Counted from the stretch's first letter, positions 11,890 through 24,980 are shown. The stretch: 64,000 nucleotides of DNA from Endomychus coccineus (GCA_958510875.1 OY294067.1:139954346-140018345); one strand, 5' to 3'. Program-made: numbers and translations. Notes: generated from the letters alone by a model not told the origin.

Positions 11890-13147
11890 TTTTCAGCGTA
11901 AATAGACTAGCGTTACACCGTTAACTAATTCGTCTGTTACCATCTTTATTTCCACCTACCATTGTAATATGAATTTTTTTGTTCAATCAAATAGTTGTTA
12001 TTTGATTCTTTCTGTAAAAAAATGGAGGAGGCCTCTACAGTGTTCTTGTATCACGGCCCTGTTTTGACTTGCTACGTCCCTGCTGAAACAATACAATTAA
12101 TAAAAGTAGTTCTAGTCGAAATGTGGTTCGCTGTGTAAGTATAACAATGAACGACATTAAAAATCTAGTTTTGTCTAAATTTATACTAGAAAGTTTTCTC
12201 TCCACACACCTATTACAATTTGGATAAAATTTCAATATACAGTAATGGCATAGAAGTTGAAGTATATCATCTGTAGGTGTTATCCATAATACCAAAAATA
12301 TCCATATCAAACTAAACAACTATGTATCAAATAGTATCATCAAAATCAGTATCTCAAAATTCTTGTGGCTTGTAAGGAATGAAGACGTCTTAGCCTTGAT
12401 TGATAAATGTAACAGAAATCGAACATTTTTGAAAAAAATTAAGTAGAAAGAGCAATAAATTTTCGAATTTACCATTAAAATAACTAAAAACCGAACCAAT
12501 ATCAGTAAGAGAAATTGTAAGCAACTATAATTAGTTCCCTTATGCTCTTTATCTTCATACCTTTTCTCGTGTTTGACTAGACTATACAATGTCTCAGTTG
12601 TAATCTGCCAAACTTCAACAATCGATAGTACCTCGAAAAATAAGTTAAATACATACTTTTCTTCAGAAATGCCTTTTAAGGGAGATACATCCCTTCAAAA
12701 TTGTATAAAAAAACGTCTCTTCAACTCTCTGTGACGTACAGCGATTCTTATCATATTTGTTTCAAGTAGTCCTAAAATAGGAAATTTTAATTTGAGACTA
12801 GAAATAATTTTCAAAATTGTTCAGGGTAATAGTTCCTCTATAGTCAACCCATTTTCTACAACACTTCATATTTTCCAAAAATTGTACATGTTGTTGATTC
12901 CTCGTGCAATTTTGAAAGAAGGAGTTCTTGAAAAATTTTGATTAGTGACACCGTTCACAAGATATTTGAGTTGTGATGTAAGGTCGACTACCCAAGTTCC
13001 GGGACAGGAATATCCTGGAGGGGGTTTTCTCCCTTCCAAGTGGAAAATAAACATGATAAACTCAACAAATGTTATCTCTTGATAGCAACTTTTTACTAGA
13101 CAGCCAAATATGAAAATCACAAACTGTAACAAATGTTTAAAATAATC
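11890..13147. other. AT-rich stretch, no gene seen
   Basis: Several frames of 80-107 codons occur on the minus strand but have no recognisable domain and biased low-complexity composition. No terminal repeats were seen before the foldback at 13148. Confidence 0.55.
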
Positions 13148-14798
13148 GTCCAGTCGCACGATCGACCGAATCCCATGAGAATCTGGCAAAAGTTAATATG
13201 GCTGGAATGTGATATAATCCTTCTCTTTTACAGATTAATGAATGAATAAAAAGCACTTTCATTTCATCACAAAATGCCACTAGAAAAGTTATGGCCATTT
13301 TGTCAAAAAAAAAAACAAATTTTCCCGTTTTTTTAAATTTATTTGAATTAATTTTGGAACAAAGCAAGAATATATACGTGATCAAAGACATAGATAATTT
13401 GAATACGCGTCGAATGAGCCAATGATTTGAATATTATGGACCCGAGATAAGGCCCATGTTGTGATTTTTTTCGGCTTATTGTTTTTCTTAAATTGGAGGA
13501 AGATTGTAAAAATATTTTCTCTGCGTGGAAAGTTGGTATTTTTATTCTAATTTTCAGTGGATTTTTTTTCCGGCAAAATTTTAATTTCACGAAAAACCGA
13601 AAAATTGCGAATTCACGCTGAAAAATGCATATTTTGACTCAAAACAAAATGTATTTTGAAGTTTTTGACAAATATCACCTCAAATAACGATCAAATCACA
13701 TTTTGCTATAAATGCCAAATTTTTGACTTCGGCAAATTGAAGAAATTCTGGGGTTAGAATATTCGAAAGAAACCAAATTCGATATACTGTTACAGCTCTT
13801 CAATATGCGTATTTTGAGTTATTGTAGATCGCTTTTTCTTCAGAAGAAGTCCAGATATTCATGTGAACGTATTTGGACCTGTAGCGGGCTCAATTTTGGG
13901 CCCAGAGTAAAAAATCCAAGTTCAATGGAAAGTAGATGAGTTTTTCTATCTAAATACAAAAGTGTGACCTCCTAACCATCATTGAAAAAAATCTAGAGCG
14001 AGTCAAAGAAATAAAAATTATCATGCGAACCATTATTTTTTTTGTGGGTAAGAGGTCTCACTTGTGGATTTAGATAAAGAAAGTCTACTTTCCATTAAAT
14101 TGGATTTTCACAATGGATCATAATAGGGTCCGCTACAGGCTCAAACACGCTTACGTAAATATCTAGACTACTACTAAAGCAAAATTGATCTACAATAGCT
14201 CAAAATACGTGTGTTGGAGAGTTCTAACAGTATCTTCAATTTGGTTTTCTTTCGAATTTCCTAACCTCTAATTTTCCGAGGTCAACAATAGTTCCGTCAA
14301 AATTTGGCATTTAATAGCAAAATGTGATTGGATGGTTATTTTAGGTGATATTAGTCAAAATATATAAAACGCATTTCGTTTTGAGTCAAAATATGTACTC
14401 AGCGTGCAATCGGTGACCCCAAAAATTTTGTGAAAAGTAGCATAAAAATGCCAACTTCCCACGCAAACAAAATATTTCTACAATAGCATCAGAAAATGGG
14501 CTTTCTCTCGCACCCATAACCTTAAAACCTTAGCTTATTCGACGCGTATTAAAATTGTCTGTGACTTTGATCCCCTGTGTTCTTTTGATTGGAGGCTTTA
14601 TTCAAAATTAATTGAAATAAATCAAAAATTCGGAACATTTCCAGTTTTTCCGCAAGAAAATGGACGTAACTTTTCTAGCGGCACTCCAGGAATTTTTTAG
14701 CAATTTTTTCCGTTTTTAGAGCACTCAAAAACATAAGATAACATACAAATTAGCCATATCAAATTTCCAAATCAACTTTTGTGACTGTGCGACTGGAC
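13148..14798. mobile_element. Palindromic foldback element, 1.65 kb
   Basis: The outer ends are exact inverted copies: GTCCAGTCGCAC at 13148-13159 and its complement at 14787-14798. The homology continues inwards over almost the whole length as two arms of roughly 800 bp. Arm landmarks are AATACGCGTCGAAT near 13402 and its complement near 14540, CATATTTTGACTCAAAAC near 13628, and GATATTCATGTGAACG near 13854 with its diverged complement near 14150. The arms are about 70-80% alike by eye, with a short central spacer around 14000. No coding capacity was recognised. A Tc1/mariner-type MITE is plausible but the target duplication is unclear. Confidence 0.85.
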
Positions 14799-15599
14799 TA
14801 TAATTGCCATTTCACTTTTATAGGTGGGTATTTTATTTAAATTCCATTCATTCCAAAAACGGCTGCTGTCAACAACATTTTGCAAGTATGCCTCCTTTTC
14901 AAATTGAACCAAGAATCAACAATATGGATAACTTTTGATAAAAATCGCTGTAGCAATCAGTTATGATGAAAAAAAATTTCTCAAATCGAATTTTTAAGGG
15001 CTCTTCATGCAAGTCGACTTATTTTTCGTTGTTGTACTATCGACAGCTGATAGATTACAACTGGGACAACCTGTATTGGTAGAAGGGTTATAAGATACAT
15101 TGTTTAGAGGTGATATACCTGGTAATCTTATATTACTTTCTATTGTATTTGAATTATCCAATTTGATATCACTGACTTAGCAACTTGTAAGAATAGCTAT
15201 CGGGTAGATAATTGAACCTTTATAAAACTGTAACGGGAAGAATGATTAAAATGTATCCTTAAAACTGAACAATGCAGATAAGGTTACGGATAAAAATTTT
15301 TTATAATCATTACACTTTGTGTTCAGCGTAAGGTAAGCATAGTGTTTAATTTTTGTTAATACTGTTGAACTACAAGTCTTCTTATGAAGTTATTTGTACT
15401 GAAACGTAAAGTCGTGAAGACAACATAAATAACTGTCACGCGATTTTCATATACGTGATCTTGGTAGAAGTCTGGAGGCAATATTCTTGTTGACTTTGAT
15501 TATGATTATCATGTTTCAAATAATTTAAAATATAACGCATATAAATACTTGGCATTGTTATTGCAGGACCAGTGTGAACTAATCAATTATTAATATTAT
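14799..15599. other. AT-rich stretch, no gene seen
   Basis: No conserved signal was recognised. Confidence 0.6.
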
Positions 15600-15900
15600 A
15601 CGTTCTGATAAGGGCAGCATTCATCTACCTTCGTAGATGGGAAACGCTGATAGATTTGAGAATTATGTGTATTATGAATAGTAAACATAAGGAAATGGAC
15701 TGAACCGATGCGGGGTTGATGGGATTGCCGTGTAGGCAAGTCTAGGTGGATACGGGCGCATGGCTGGCACGAGCTCAACCTCGTACTTGCATTTGGTCCA
15801 CGGCACGCTGAGATGAGATCTAAAAATAACCTTCGAGTCATCTTGGTGACGTTGCGTTAGCAGAGGCTCGCGTTTGTACCTCTAGTACAGCTGGTCTGGT
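15600..15900. other. GC-richer unclassified block
   Basis: About 300 bases that are distinctly richer in G and C than their surroundings (for example GGGCGCATGGCTGGCACGAG near 15755). A minus-strand frame of 81 codons covers 15596-15841 without a known domain. This may be part of a repeat whose family I cannot name. Confidence 0.35.
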
Positions 15901-16064
15901 ATCCAATATTATTATTTTCACTGATTCACTGATCACTGCCTAAATCTGGTTTTCCATAATGTAGGCTGCAACGCACCATAATATAAGATTACTGCTTTCG
16001 TTAAATTATTGATTGCGTAAATTTATAGAATTATAATATTATGTAATTATTTTCTTGAAATTGG

Positions 16065-16150
16065 CCACTAATAATATAAATAAGAAATAATCACACTTGT
16101 CCACATTTAAGTGAATAAGGGTGATTATTTCTTATTTATAGTAATATAGT
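16065..16150. repeat. Small hairpin repeat related to 2358-2500
   Basis: AATAAGAAATAATCAC near 16079 is repeated in inverted form (GTGATTATTTCTTATT) near 16122, with a spacer of about 30 nt. The same terminus occurs at 2470-2500 and 33590-33610. Confidence 0.6.
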
Positions 16151-16489
16151 GTATTCACAGTGTGAATTTTTTTTATAGCTTATGGGCCAGTAATGTTAAA
16201 TTGAATATTATATAAAATTAACGTTGTATGATTTTCTAATTTCATAATCATACACCGAATTTGTCGACACAAGACACGTACCTTTAGCTCATGTGCTGTG
16301 TAAATTGCGAAACGTGTACATTTTTTCAGATCAGTATATAACTGCAAAATGAAGCTGTAGGTACCTCTATTTGTCTATTCCGACACAATTATGAAAACGA
16401 TGAAAACTGCTGAGGTATTGTATAATGTAGGTACTTTATGCTGATTGTACATCAGGTTTTATTCGTAGTGCACTAATATTTTGTCAAAA
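16151..16489. other. AT-rich stretch, no gene seen
   Basis: No supported feature. Confidence 0.55.
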
Positions 16490-17190
16490 ACAAAGAATGT
16501 TGATTATCATGGTGAAATGTATCAGAACAACTTCCTGAATTGGATTGAACTTGAACTTTTAGCGATTTTAGAAGAACCCTCCACCGTCCTAGTAGATAAT
16601 GGATGAATTGCCAACAAGGACACCCAAGAAGTATGATATACACTAATGGTTAAGAAGGAATAATATACATTATGATGATACCTTGAAATAACTGTTATTG
16701 TTGGTCCTAAGCAGTATATTAGCAGATATGTTAACTGAAAAATATGGCCAATGAAGTGGTTCGTCTATCCCTCTACCATTGGAATTTCAACATCATTAAA
16801 CACATCTGGGGTATTACTGAAAACTATTACTATGCACAGATGGCAGTTCAGCAAAATAATCAGTGGCTATGTGTGAAGAGGCTAGGAAAACTAACACCAG
16901 AAATAGGGTCAAAGATTAAACAAAATACCGATAAAATCAAAAATTCTGTGTTATTGTTAATTTGCAATGAATTAGTGTGTGAGGCAGTGGAGTAAATATT
17001 TTTTTTTGATGTGCTTACCAGTAACCTTGAGTAACTTCTATGCTATTACTGTGAACTACCACAAGGGTCAGGTTGGCACAGATGGTACTTCGTCGGAAAA
17101 ATTAAGGGATATGGCAGAAGCTAATCAACATACTGATAAAGTGAATAATTCTGTGTTATTGTTAATTTGCAATGTTTAAAGGAATAATAG
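16490..17190 (+). pseudogene. DDE transposase relic (Tc1/mariner or pogo-like)
   Basis: From about 16500 one frame reads DYHGEMYQNNFLNWIEL, then EEPSTVLVDNG near 16570, the usual context of the second catalytic aspartate (..PSVIVMDNA..). At 16744-16995 an open frame reads EVVRLSLYHWNFNIIKHIWG, matching the third-acid region of this family (RLPPYHC..NPIE.IW) but with I and K in place of the P-I-E residues. Stops lie between the blocks. Part of the C-terminal block (ending in a NSVLLLICN segment) is duplicated at 17130-17175. The transposase is dead and appears to have undergone an internal tandem duplication. Confidence 0.7.
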
Positions 17191-18369
17191 TGAGCTAAAA
17201 TTTCTTATTTTGATGTGCTTGTGCAATAACCTCGAGTAACAACAGAAATTTGGATATACAAACAGCTGTAGAATTACTTTTAGTTTAATCGATCAAGTAA
17301 ACTCTCGAATAGCACGTTGTAACCTTCTTGAACCTTCTGAAAAATACTTCCTTTTGTCATTTAATGTATTTCTGTCATTTAATACCAAAATATATATTTT
17401 TGGTACTATTGAATGTGAATTCGTTGCAAGCAGAACCAGTATGTAGGAACTTCATTTTTCTTCACACATTTGGTAAACACTACAACTGTTTGAGAATCAC
17501 ATTTAAAACTACAAATAGTTTGTATTGTTTAATATAAATTTGAAGAACTCCTGTATTTTTATGTAACACAGTTTATTATAATAAATGGGTAGTTCAGAAA
17601 CCATGAAGACCTGCTCAACCTGATAACATGGTCATAACAACCTCAACGCCAAGGAGGAAAGTCATTATGGACGCATAGATTGTAAGTGTAGGTAGCAATT
17701 GGTAGGTAAGTGAATATTTTAGGCAAATTTTTCAAAATGTTTGGTATACTTCAATTCAGTATAGCCACAGTTGAGTGATTTCCTTAAGAATTTGCGTTTA
17801 CTTGTCAAATATAGAACTTGAGTCTATTCAATCTGAAGGAGGATGCTGTAGCCTTCTTTATGTGTGTGGCATTTGTTTTCATGTTCAATATGTAAGCCAG
17901 AAACATATTTTGTTAAATTTAAGGAACTTTTCAGTATGTACTGTCAACCTATCCTTAGCAGGTCTAAGAGTCACATATCACTTGTCAGGATGACTTGCCT
18001 GCAATAAAATATTAAATGTGGGTCCCAGCCCCTCTATAAATACATCTGAGAAAAGGTAGAATTAGTCTAAATACGATTTCAGACCAGGCCTGACATCATA
18101 TTGTGTTTGTTTATACTAAAACTAATATTTTAATCAATAAGTCGGTTTATTACGCCTTTAAATATCCAATATCCACAGATTCAGAAGTGAGATCTCAAGT
18201 TAGGAAGTTAAGGAATTTCTCCGGTTCTATAAACCGAGCCAAGTTAGACATGGCAGGGAAGTCAGAGTCATCCGGAGTTTAAGGCATAGTAAGTGTTTGT
18301 GGTAAGCTAGGTGGTAAGTGTCAAGGAACGGTATTCCGAAAGAAAATTGAAAATTTGGGATAGCTAGTG
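17191..18369. other. AT-rich stretch, no gene seen
   Basis: Frames at 17328-17537 and 17775-17993 show no domain. A 5' LTR of the downstream Gypsy relic could lie near 18170-18360, but I could not find a matching 3' copy. Confidence 0.5.
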
Positions 18370-21300
18370 AATAATGATGGAAACATTACTGGAGCTACGG
18401 CAAAAGCAATTCAAGTCGTCTGGCTTCGGTTTCAATCCCAACTATGATGCATATTAGATGAAGGTAGAATATATTAATCATTATTTGACGGAAGGATACT
18501 CAATTTTGGTATGCTACATCTTACGGAGATCCAAAAGCGGAGTTAATAAAACGAATTTGTACCGCTGTAATGGACATTAATACTTTGCAAGGGGTAGGGG
18601 AAGTAACTGATGCTGAAGAGAACGAAGATGAAGAAAGTGACATAGATGAAAATGGAGAAAAGGAACATGATACCTCCTCACCGACTAGTTCAAATTCACG
18701 CTAAGTTTTCGAGTTGGAAGACTCTGTTCGTCCATTTACTGAGAGCAATGATTATTAATCAACGGAATTCAAACAGACGTGGAAGTTAATGCAATGGAAT
18801 GACCTGGAAACATATATATTTGCGAAGAAACCTATCAAACGATATGCGAAAATAGCGATAGACAGCGAAATACAAGTTAAGAATTGGAATTCTCTGAAAA
18901 AAGTGCTGAAGACAGAATTCCCATCGAAATTAAATAGTGCAAAGCTCCACGGCCTATTGGCCAATCGTGAGTTTAAGAAAGAAGAAAAGTTGAACGAGTA
19001 CTTATGTTGTATGCAAGAGCTTGAAGTTCTATTGGAGATGAGGCATCGATTGAATAAAATGTAATCGCTGGTATATCTGATGTTCGAAAAATAAAGTCGT
19101 CCTTTATGTAGCCATAACAATCACAGAATTCAAGATGAAATTGAGGATCTATGGAAAGATTATTCAAAGTTTCAGGCCAATGGACAACAAAATCAAATAA
19201 GTGCTATACTTGTGGAGAAGAGGGATATTTTGATTCAACTTTTTAGGCATCTAAGCGCGAGCCACATTCCTGTTTCAAGTGTGAAAGTAAGGAACAATTT
19301 GAGAAGGACTGTAGAATACGTCAAGTAAGCAATATTGATTCCAACTTTCCATCAACATCATCGCAATCAACAGTGAGTCTTATTGAATTGAATTGATAGT
19401 ACCCAGTTATGAAATACCTATTAAGCTAACTGTAGTTGACCAATTAATAAAAGCGACCCGACTGTGATAGCTCTATAGCACTGTTATTAGAAATTATTAA
19501 ATGAGCCTTATCGAGATGAACCACAGTTTCAAGAATTTAATCAGCTTAGGATTTTAGGCCAATTGAAACAAACGGTTGACTACGGTAACGGCACGGTCGT
19601 ACATACAGGTCTGGAGACTCGTATGTTTGACATGAGTCTCTTACGCGTCGCCAAACTCGTAGTCCCTCGCTCAGCCACTAGCTAGCGCTTGGATTGGTAA
19701 AACGATTTCTTTCCGGAATCGCAAGCAGTGTTACTAAGTATTCTGATTTGAGAGTGGAATAGAACTGTTACTCTTGTCAAAATGTATTACTCACCTTAAA
19801 AATAACTTCCCCTTTTTCGTTATACATGACGCACACAAAAGACCTCGTTAAAACGGTTTCTATCCGGAATCGCAAGCATCCACTTTTTTCGCATTTCCGC
19901 ATCTTTCGGCACTTTAAAAACAGAAGTTCCTTGCTTTACACTTTTGTACCCCGTTTCACATCTCGGCCCAATGCACGATTTCGTAATTTGTTTCTAAAAA
20001 CGCGGGTATTCCTTGTGTTTACAAGTCAACTGACAGTTGTCAGAGAATACTCTACGTGACGTCTTTTGGTACTACGCGACAGTCGACGCTTAGCGGACTC
20101 ACTTCTCACACAGGAAACAGCCCCGAGTTTCCAGACCTGTATGTACGACCGTGGGTGACGGCAAGTGGAAATTAATTCTTATGTTGTTCCTGTTTATACC
20201 ATGTACTCACTATGTTTGTTGAGTAGACATTGGAAATTACTTTCACCAAGTTAGATGTGAAAATTTTTTCCAGCAGCTCATGAGATTTTCAATATTGGAA
20301 TTATGACTTCTAAAGACGAACCTATTGTACATCGAGATGTTAACCCTAACATAGTGTGAGAAACTCTTAAACTGTTGGGAAAGTTTGTGCAAAATAATTA
20401 TTGAAGTCTGGTAAAGTCTGAGGTTGATATGGAATTGGATCTTAAGCCAAACCACGTTCCACTTCATTATAATCGAACAAAAAAGACGGAGGTATTCGAA
20501 TGACCGTCGATTATAGCGAATTGAAAAAATTAACATTAAAGCAACATTTTCCAATCCCTTTGAATGGAGAACAAATCAGAGATTTGAAAGATGAAGCTCA
20601 CTCTATACTTGATATATAAGACACTACACCTATCTCTGTACATTTATGGGTCAATTTGAATATCTATAAATGCCATTCGCTTTGTCGAATCGACCATCAG
20701 TTTTTATGCGGTTTATATACGATGCTTCTAATAAGTATTTTTCGGGTAGGAAAATTTTTATTTACTTTGTAAGAAGAAATTATTAAGGGTGTGTTGTTAT
20801 TTTCAGCACGATCAGAGGCTGAGTTGCACTGCGATGCTGGTTCACACGGGTTCGGTTCAGTGTTGATGCAGAGACAATCAAATGGTAAATTTTACCAAGT
20901 TTTCAATTATAATCGCTGAACAACTGACGCGGAATTGCGCTATCATAGCTTTGAGCTGGACTCTTAGAAATAGTGTATTCTTTAGAGAGATTAAAACTTA
21001 TGTGCAAGGCAGACCTTTCAATATCATAACGGATTGTAATAGTTTAAAAATGAGAAAAAGTGATTAATCCTAAAATTATGCGTTGTTCATTAATATTAGA
21101 AAATTACGATTTTGAAGTACATCGGAAAAGTGAACATATTATACAGCAAGCGGACATGTTAAGCCGGTAAAACACTACGAGTATACTTATTACAGAAAAT
21201 AGTTTCGAACGTAATTTGTCCACTCGGCGAATCGCTGATCTCGCGTTATCTGATTTGTAGTCACAATTAGAAGAACGACAAGACAAACATTTTGAACTGT

Positions 21301-22215
21301 CAAATGGGTTAGTTTATAGAACATTGAATGATGAATTAGTTTTTTATGTGCCATGAATGGAAAATGCTGTCACACAAGAGTGTCATAATAGTACTGGTGA
21401 CCAAGGATGCGCAACAACAGAATATCTGGTAAGAACCTACTGGTTCCCTGGGTTGAAAGCAAAAACTCAGAGATACATCAACAATCATATTCGAAAAAGA
21501 ACTCAGGCAAACCTGAAGGTAAATTCTATCTGGTTGATAAAGGTGAAGCACCATTTCAAGGTATACGTGTCGATTAAAATTACCAAATAGGACGAAGCAA
21601 TTGAATTTCTGGAAACGTATTTTTGTCATTATAGCAGACCCATGAAGATTGTCCTACCTCGAAAAAATTCGCTCATTTTGCAGAACAACACTCTGTTGAT
21701 TGCCACTGGTACTGCGCACGCGAGTGGTCAGATAGAAATAGTAATTCGTAGCCTAACACCTATGTTAGCAGCATTATGTTCCTAACTTAACAAATAGAAT
21801 CAGGTCTTAACAAAAGCGGAAAATGTTTATAATGACACCGTGAATAGGGACACTGGGAAAACTTCATCAGAATTATAACTCGGAATCACCCATCAGTACA
21901 TATTGGACCGCAGGCTGATTTGTGAACAATATTAAAGTAGATCCTGCAAATACAAGACCACGATTTAGAGAGTATATGTAACGACGCGAGTAATAAATTA
22001 GAACATACTGCTCGAACCTAACAGCAGTACTATGAATCGCGACACGAAGGTCCAATAAAGTACGAAAAAAGGGATCACGTGACGATTCGAAACGTCGACG
22101 TAACTTCCATCGTTAATAAGAAATTACTTCCGGCTTTCAGAAACCCCTATGTGATTAAACATGTATTAGACCAATCAATTGTTGAGTTTCTGGGTCAGTA
22201 ATTGCCTAGCGATAC
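18370..22215 (+). pseudogene. Decayed Gypsy LTR retrotransposon (gag-pol)
   Basis: Plus-strand blocks occur in Gypsy order. A gag-like frame lies at 18789-19064. A pair of decayed zinc knuckles follows at 19203-19313 (CYTCGEEGYF... and CFKCESKEQFEKDC, with the histidines replaced). An RT remnant near 20640-20710 reads GQFEYL.MPF...FMRFIY in broken frames. RNase H near 20815-21180 includes ELHCDAGSHGFGSVLMQRQ and ITDCNSLKM...HRKSEHIIQQADMLSR. Integrase remnants run from about 21350 to 22150. Stops and frameshifts are frequent throughout. A MITE is inserted at 19592-20153, between the protease and RT regions. The LTRs were not identified. It is old and inactive. Confidence 0.85.
19592..20153. 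mobile_element. MITE, 562 bp, nested in Gypsy, 8-bp TSD
   Basis: The ends CACGGTCGTACATACAGG and its complement match those of the 290-bp element at 8822-9111. The flanking 8-mers are GGTAACGG (19584-19591) and GGTGACGG (20154-20161), with one transition between them. The interior has a further segment (GCATCCACTTTTTTCG near 19875) that the shorter copy lacks. No transposase is encoded. It inserted into the Gypsy relic and is therefore younger than it. Confidence 0.85.
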
Positions 22216-22350
22216 CGATCTAACTTTTGTTTAATTACATAGGGGCTTCTGAAAGCAGGAAGCAATTTTTTATTGACGATGGAAGTTACGTAGACGTTTC
22301 GAATCATCACGTAATCGCGTTTTTCGTACTTTATTGGACCTTATTGGACA
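22040..22350. repeat. Inverted duplication at the Gypsy 3' end
   Basis: The segment at about 22048-22165 (GGTCCAATAAAGTACG ... CCCCTATGTGATTA) recurs inverted at about 22230-22345. The arms are about 115 bp and roughly 90% alike, separated by about 60-70 nt. This places a large hairpin at the end of the integrase region. It is either a mutational inverted duplication or part of a palindromic terminus. Confidence 0.8.
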
Positions 22351-23499
22351 AAGAAATAATTGGAAAAAAATCGATGTTAATATCCTCAGCTATTTGATCA
22401 TTGCATAAAACCAGTATTATGTTATAACACTAGTTATAATAGTATTGTTGCAACATGTCTTAACGTCTTAACATGTCTTTCGAAGCTTTATAACATTTAT
22501 AACGGTATCTGACTACAATGTAGGAATATATGGATTTTGAAGTATGTTTTACAAAACCCAAATATATTAAAATCAACCAACTTTGAGTCTCACATAAGTG
22601 AGAATGAGGACATATTATTTGAAAATTTCAGCCTTGTGATCATTGAAGGTCCTCGTCGGTACGACAACTTATTATTGAACGAACGGAGAGTTCATTCATC
22701 AACCACAATGACCTTATATAGTTATTTATGAATTTGATCGAGAAGGTCAATAACTTCAATTCCACACATCTACTAGTATAATGTAGTAATACCTTCGATA
22801 GTTAACGTGATATGTTCAACGTTGTGAAAGTTATCGTTATTTTGTAAGATCTATTATTTTCTTGTTTTGATGGCTTCAGAAGCGTAAATCATCCATTCAC
22901 AATCAATATGAATGTTCATCGTGCGTCGACCCAATCCGTATTTTGAAAATCATGTATCCCATGGAACGACATTTTGTAGCCCTGCATAAATATTCTATAA
23001 TATTCAATCTTGAATTGAAAAAAACGTTAAATTATTATTCTATTTTCACTGGAACATTAACGATTCTCGGCCAATAGAATGGGGCTCTCTGATATAAAGA
23101 CAGTGTGGATGACTGGAGGATCAGAATGAGATGTCATATGAAAAATTGAATTCTTAGCGAAGAATATCTTCTGTCTAGATTGGAATTCGTTATCAAGAAA
23201 GTTACTATTTCAAACAAAAACTGCAATCATGGTAAAAAATGTATTTTGGCACTTTTTCATTAAAGAACTGATTGTTTCTTCACACTTCATGGATTACTGT
23301 TAGTATTCTTTATGAATAATATGTTTTAGAACTCAGTTTAATTCAAAATTTTCCAAACAGGCGCCAACCTTCTCGTCGAGTTTTCTTGCAATGCATTTCG
23401 ACACCTTCATGAGAATGGAGTTAGTCATCAACGTAGTGCACCATTATGAAAGTCTGACCATCTAAGCGTTCATCTTCATGACTTATCTCCATAATACAT
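22351..23499. other. AT-rich stretch, no gene seen
   Basis: No supported gene or named repeat was recognised. Confidence 0.55.
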
Positions 23500-24980
23500 C
23501 ACGAACCAATCCAACACATCCACACATGGTTTGGCATTATAATTCAGCTGACTAGGATGGTCTTCCCATATATTTCTCCGAATTTATTTGGAGAATCGTA
23601 TGTTTTGAACCTGAAGACCCAATGCAATGTGCCAAAGGAATCTCAGATATTATTATGCTGCGAGTGGAAACAACCCATACACCCCATATCAGCCGGTGAA
23701 CGATGATTCAATAAATCGATTCTAGTGCCATCGCTTAAAAACATACAGCATACCATCGATGGCACAAGATCCTTGCCTGAACACTAGAACAGAATATGAT
23801 GAAGCCAGGAATATCTACAATCATACAATAGGTGCATCGAGAGAGGCATATAACGCCAAAATGAGATCAAAGCTTATCAAATGCCCAAATGGTTTCCTCT
23901 CGTTTTGAACTTTCGCCAAGACAATCGGAAGAAATTCCACTTCCAGCTCATTCTCCACCCTGAACAAATATGATGACATACTGGCCACTACACTACAAGA
24001 ACACTGCCTGGAATTGTCTTTCGTCAGCACACAATTCTACTTGATCTCAATACGAAAAAAGCTATGGAGCCAGACGAAATTTCGCTTGTGGTTGTCAAGG
24101 AATGTGTCCCAGAATTAACACCAGTTTTTTGCAGGTTGTTTACGCTTTCGTACCAACTTTGTGTTTCCTTCCAACTGGAAGACAGCTGGAGTCTAACCAA
24201 TTCCAAAAAAGGCAAGAAGACTATACATTATGATTATAGACCCATCGCACTACTATCTGTGATTTTTGAAGTGATGAAGACAGCATTCAACATCTACCTC
24301 ATCCAATACCCAGAGAGCTCGAAAGTCAACCGGTAATATGACTTTCGTCAGCAGAGATCTACAGGCGATCTGCTTGCTCATGTAACATATATATGTAGCA
24401 GACATCTATTAAAAAATATGGGGAAAGGTATAGCATTGGATAGCTCTAAAGTATTTGATCGAGTTTGACACCAAGGTCTTTTTACGAAGATTCCGTCATA
24501 TGGCTTGGTGTCTCATATTTGTAGTTTCCTCTCAGACAGATCACTCCATGTGGTGTTCGTCGGAACCTCCGACACAGAGGCTATCAACGCTGGTGTTTCA
24601 CAGGGATCTGTCTTGGCACCACCTTTGTTTCTGCTCAATTTCAACGATCTGTTGGAGGTGCATTACTGTCCCGTCCACAGGGGATGGTATACTTCATATA
24701 CCACTGTCTCATCTAGAGACAAGCCAGAGAAGCGACGCAGAGACAGGTCGACGAAATCAATGAACATCGAGCTATGATTTAGAAATGAGGATCTGATAAT
24801 CTGGTAGATATTAATGCAACCAAAACTCAAGCTTGTATTTTCTCCGAGAAGGCGGACCCCACAAACTCTAATATGATGCAGCCAGGTAAATATATTTTTA
24901 TGAAGTCCTCCGTATCACCACCAACATTACCCTCTCAAGTGACGATCATCTGTTTTTGAACTTGAAATATATTGGTGACG
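23500..24980 (+). pseudogene. Jockey-like LINE ORF2 relic (endonuclease end and RT)
   Basis: Plus-strand blocks run in the order expected for a Jockey-clade ORF2. First come the end of the endonuclease and the linker (VWHYNSAD*DGL near 23535, EARNIYNHTIGASREAYN near 23805). RT follows: PDEISLVVVKECVPELTP near 24075, YDYRPIALLSVIFEVM near 24230, a broken ALDSSKVFDRV (motif A, where A-F-D is expected) near 24435, and INAGVSQGSVLAPPLF (motif B) near 24585. Multiple frameshifts and in-frame stops interrupt it. The YADD box could not be read. In life, ORF2 nicks target DNA and copies the element RNA. This copy cannot. Confidence 0.8.

Noticed and set aside
12866..13391. Minus-strand frames of 84-107 codons
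   Set aside because: They overlap the end of the palindromic foldback and have no domain. Their cysteines and prolines do not form a known pattern.
15596..15841. 81-codon minus-strand frame in a GC-rich block as a gene
   Set aside because: Composition alone explains the open frame. No domain was found and the block may be part of an unnamed repeat.
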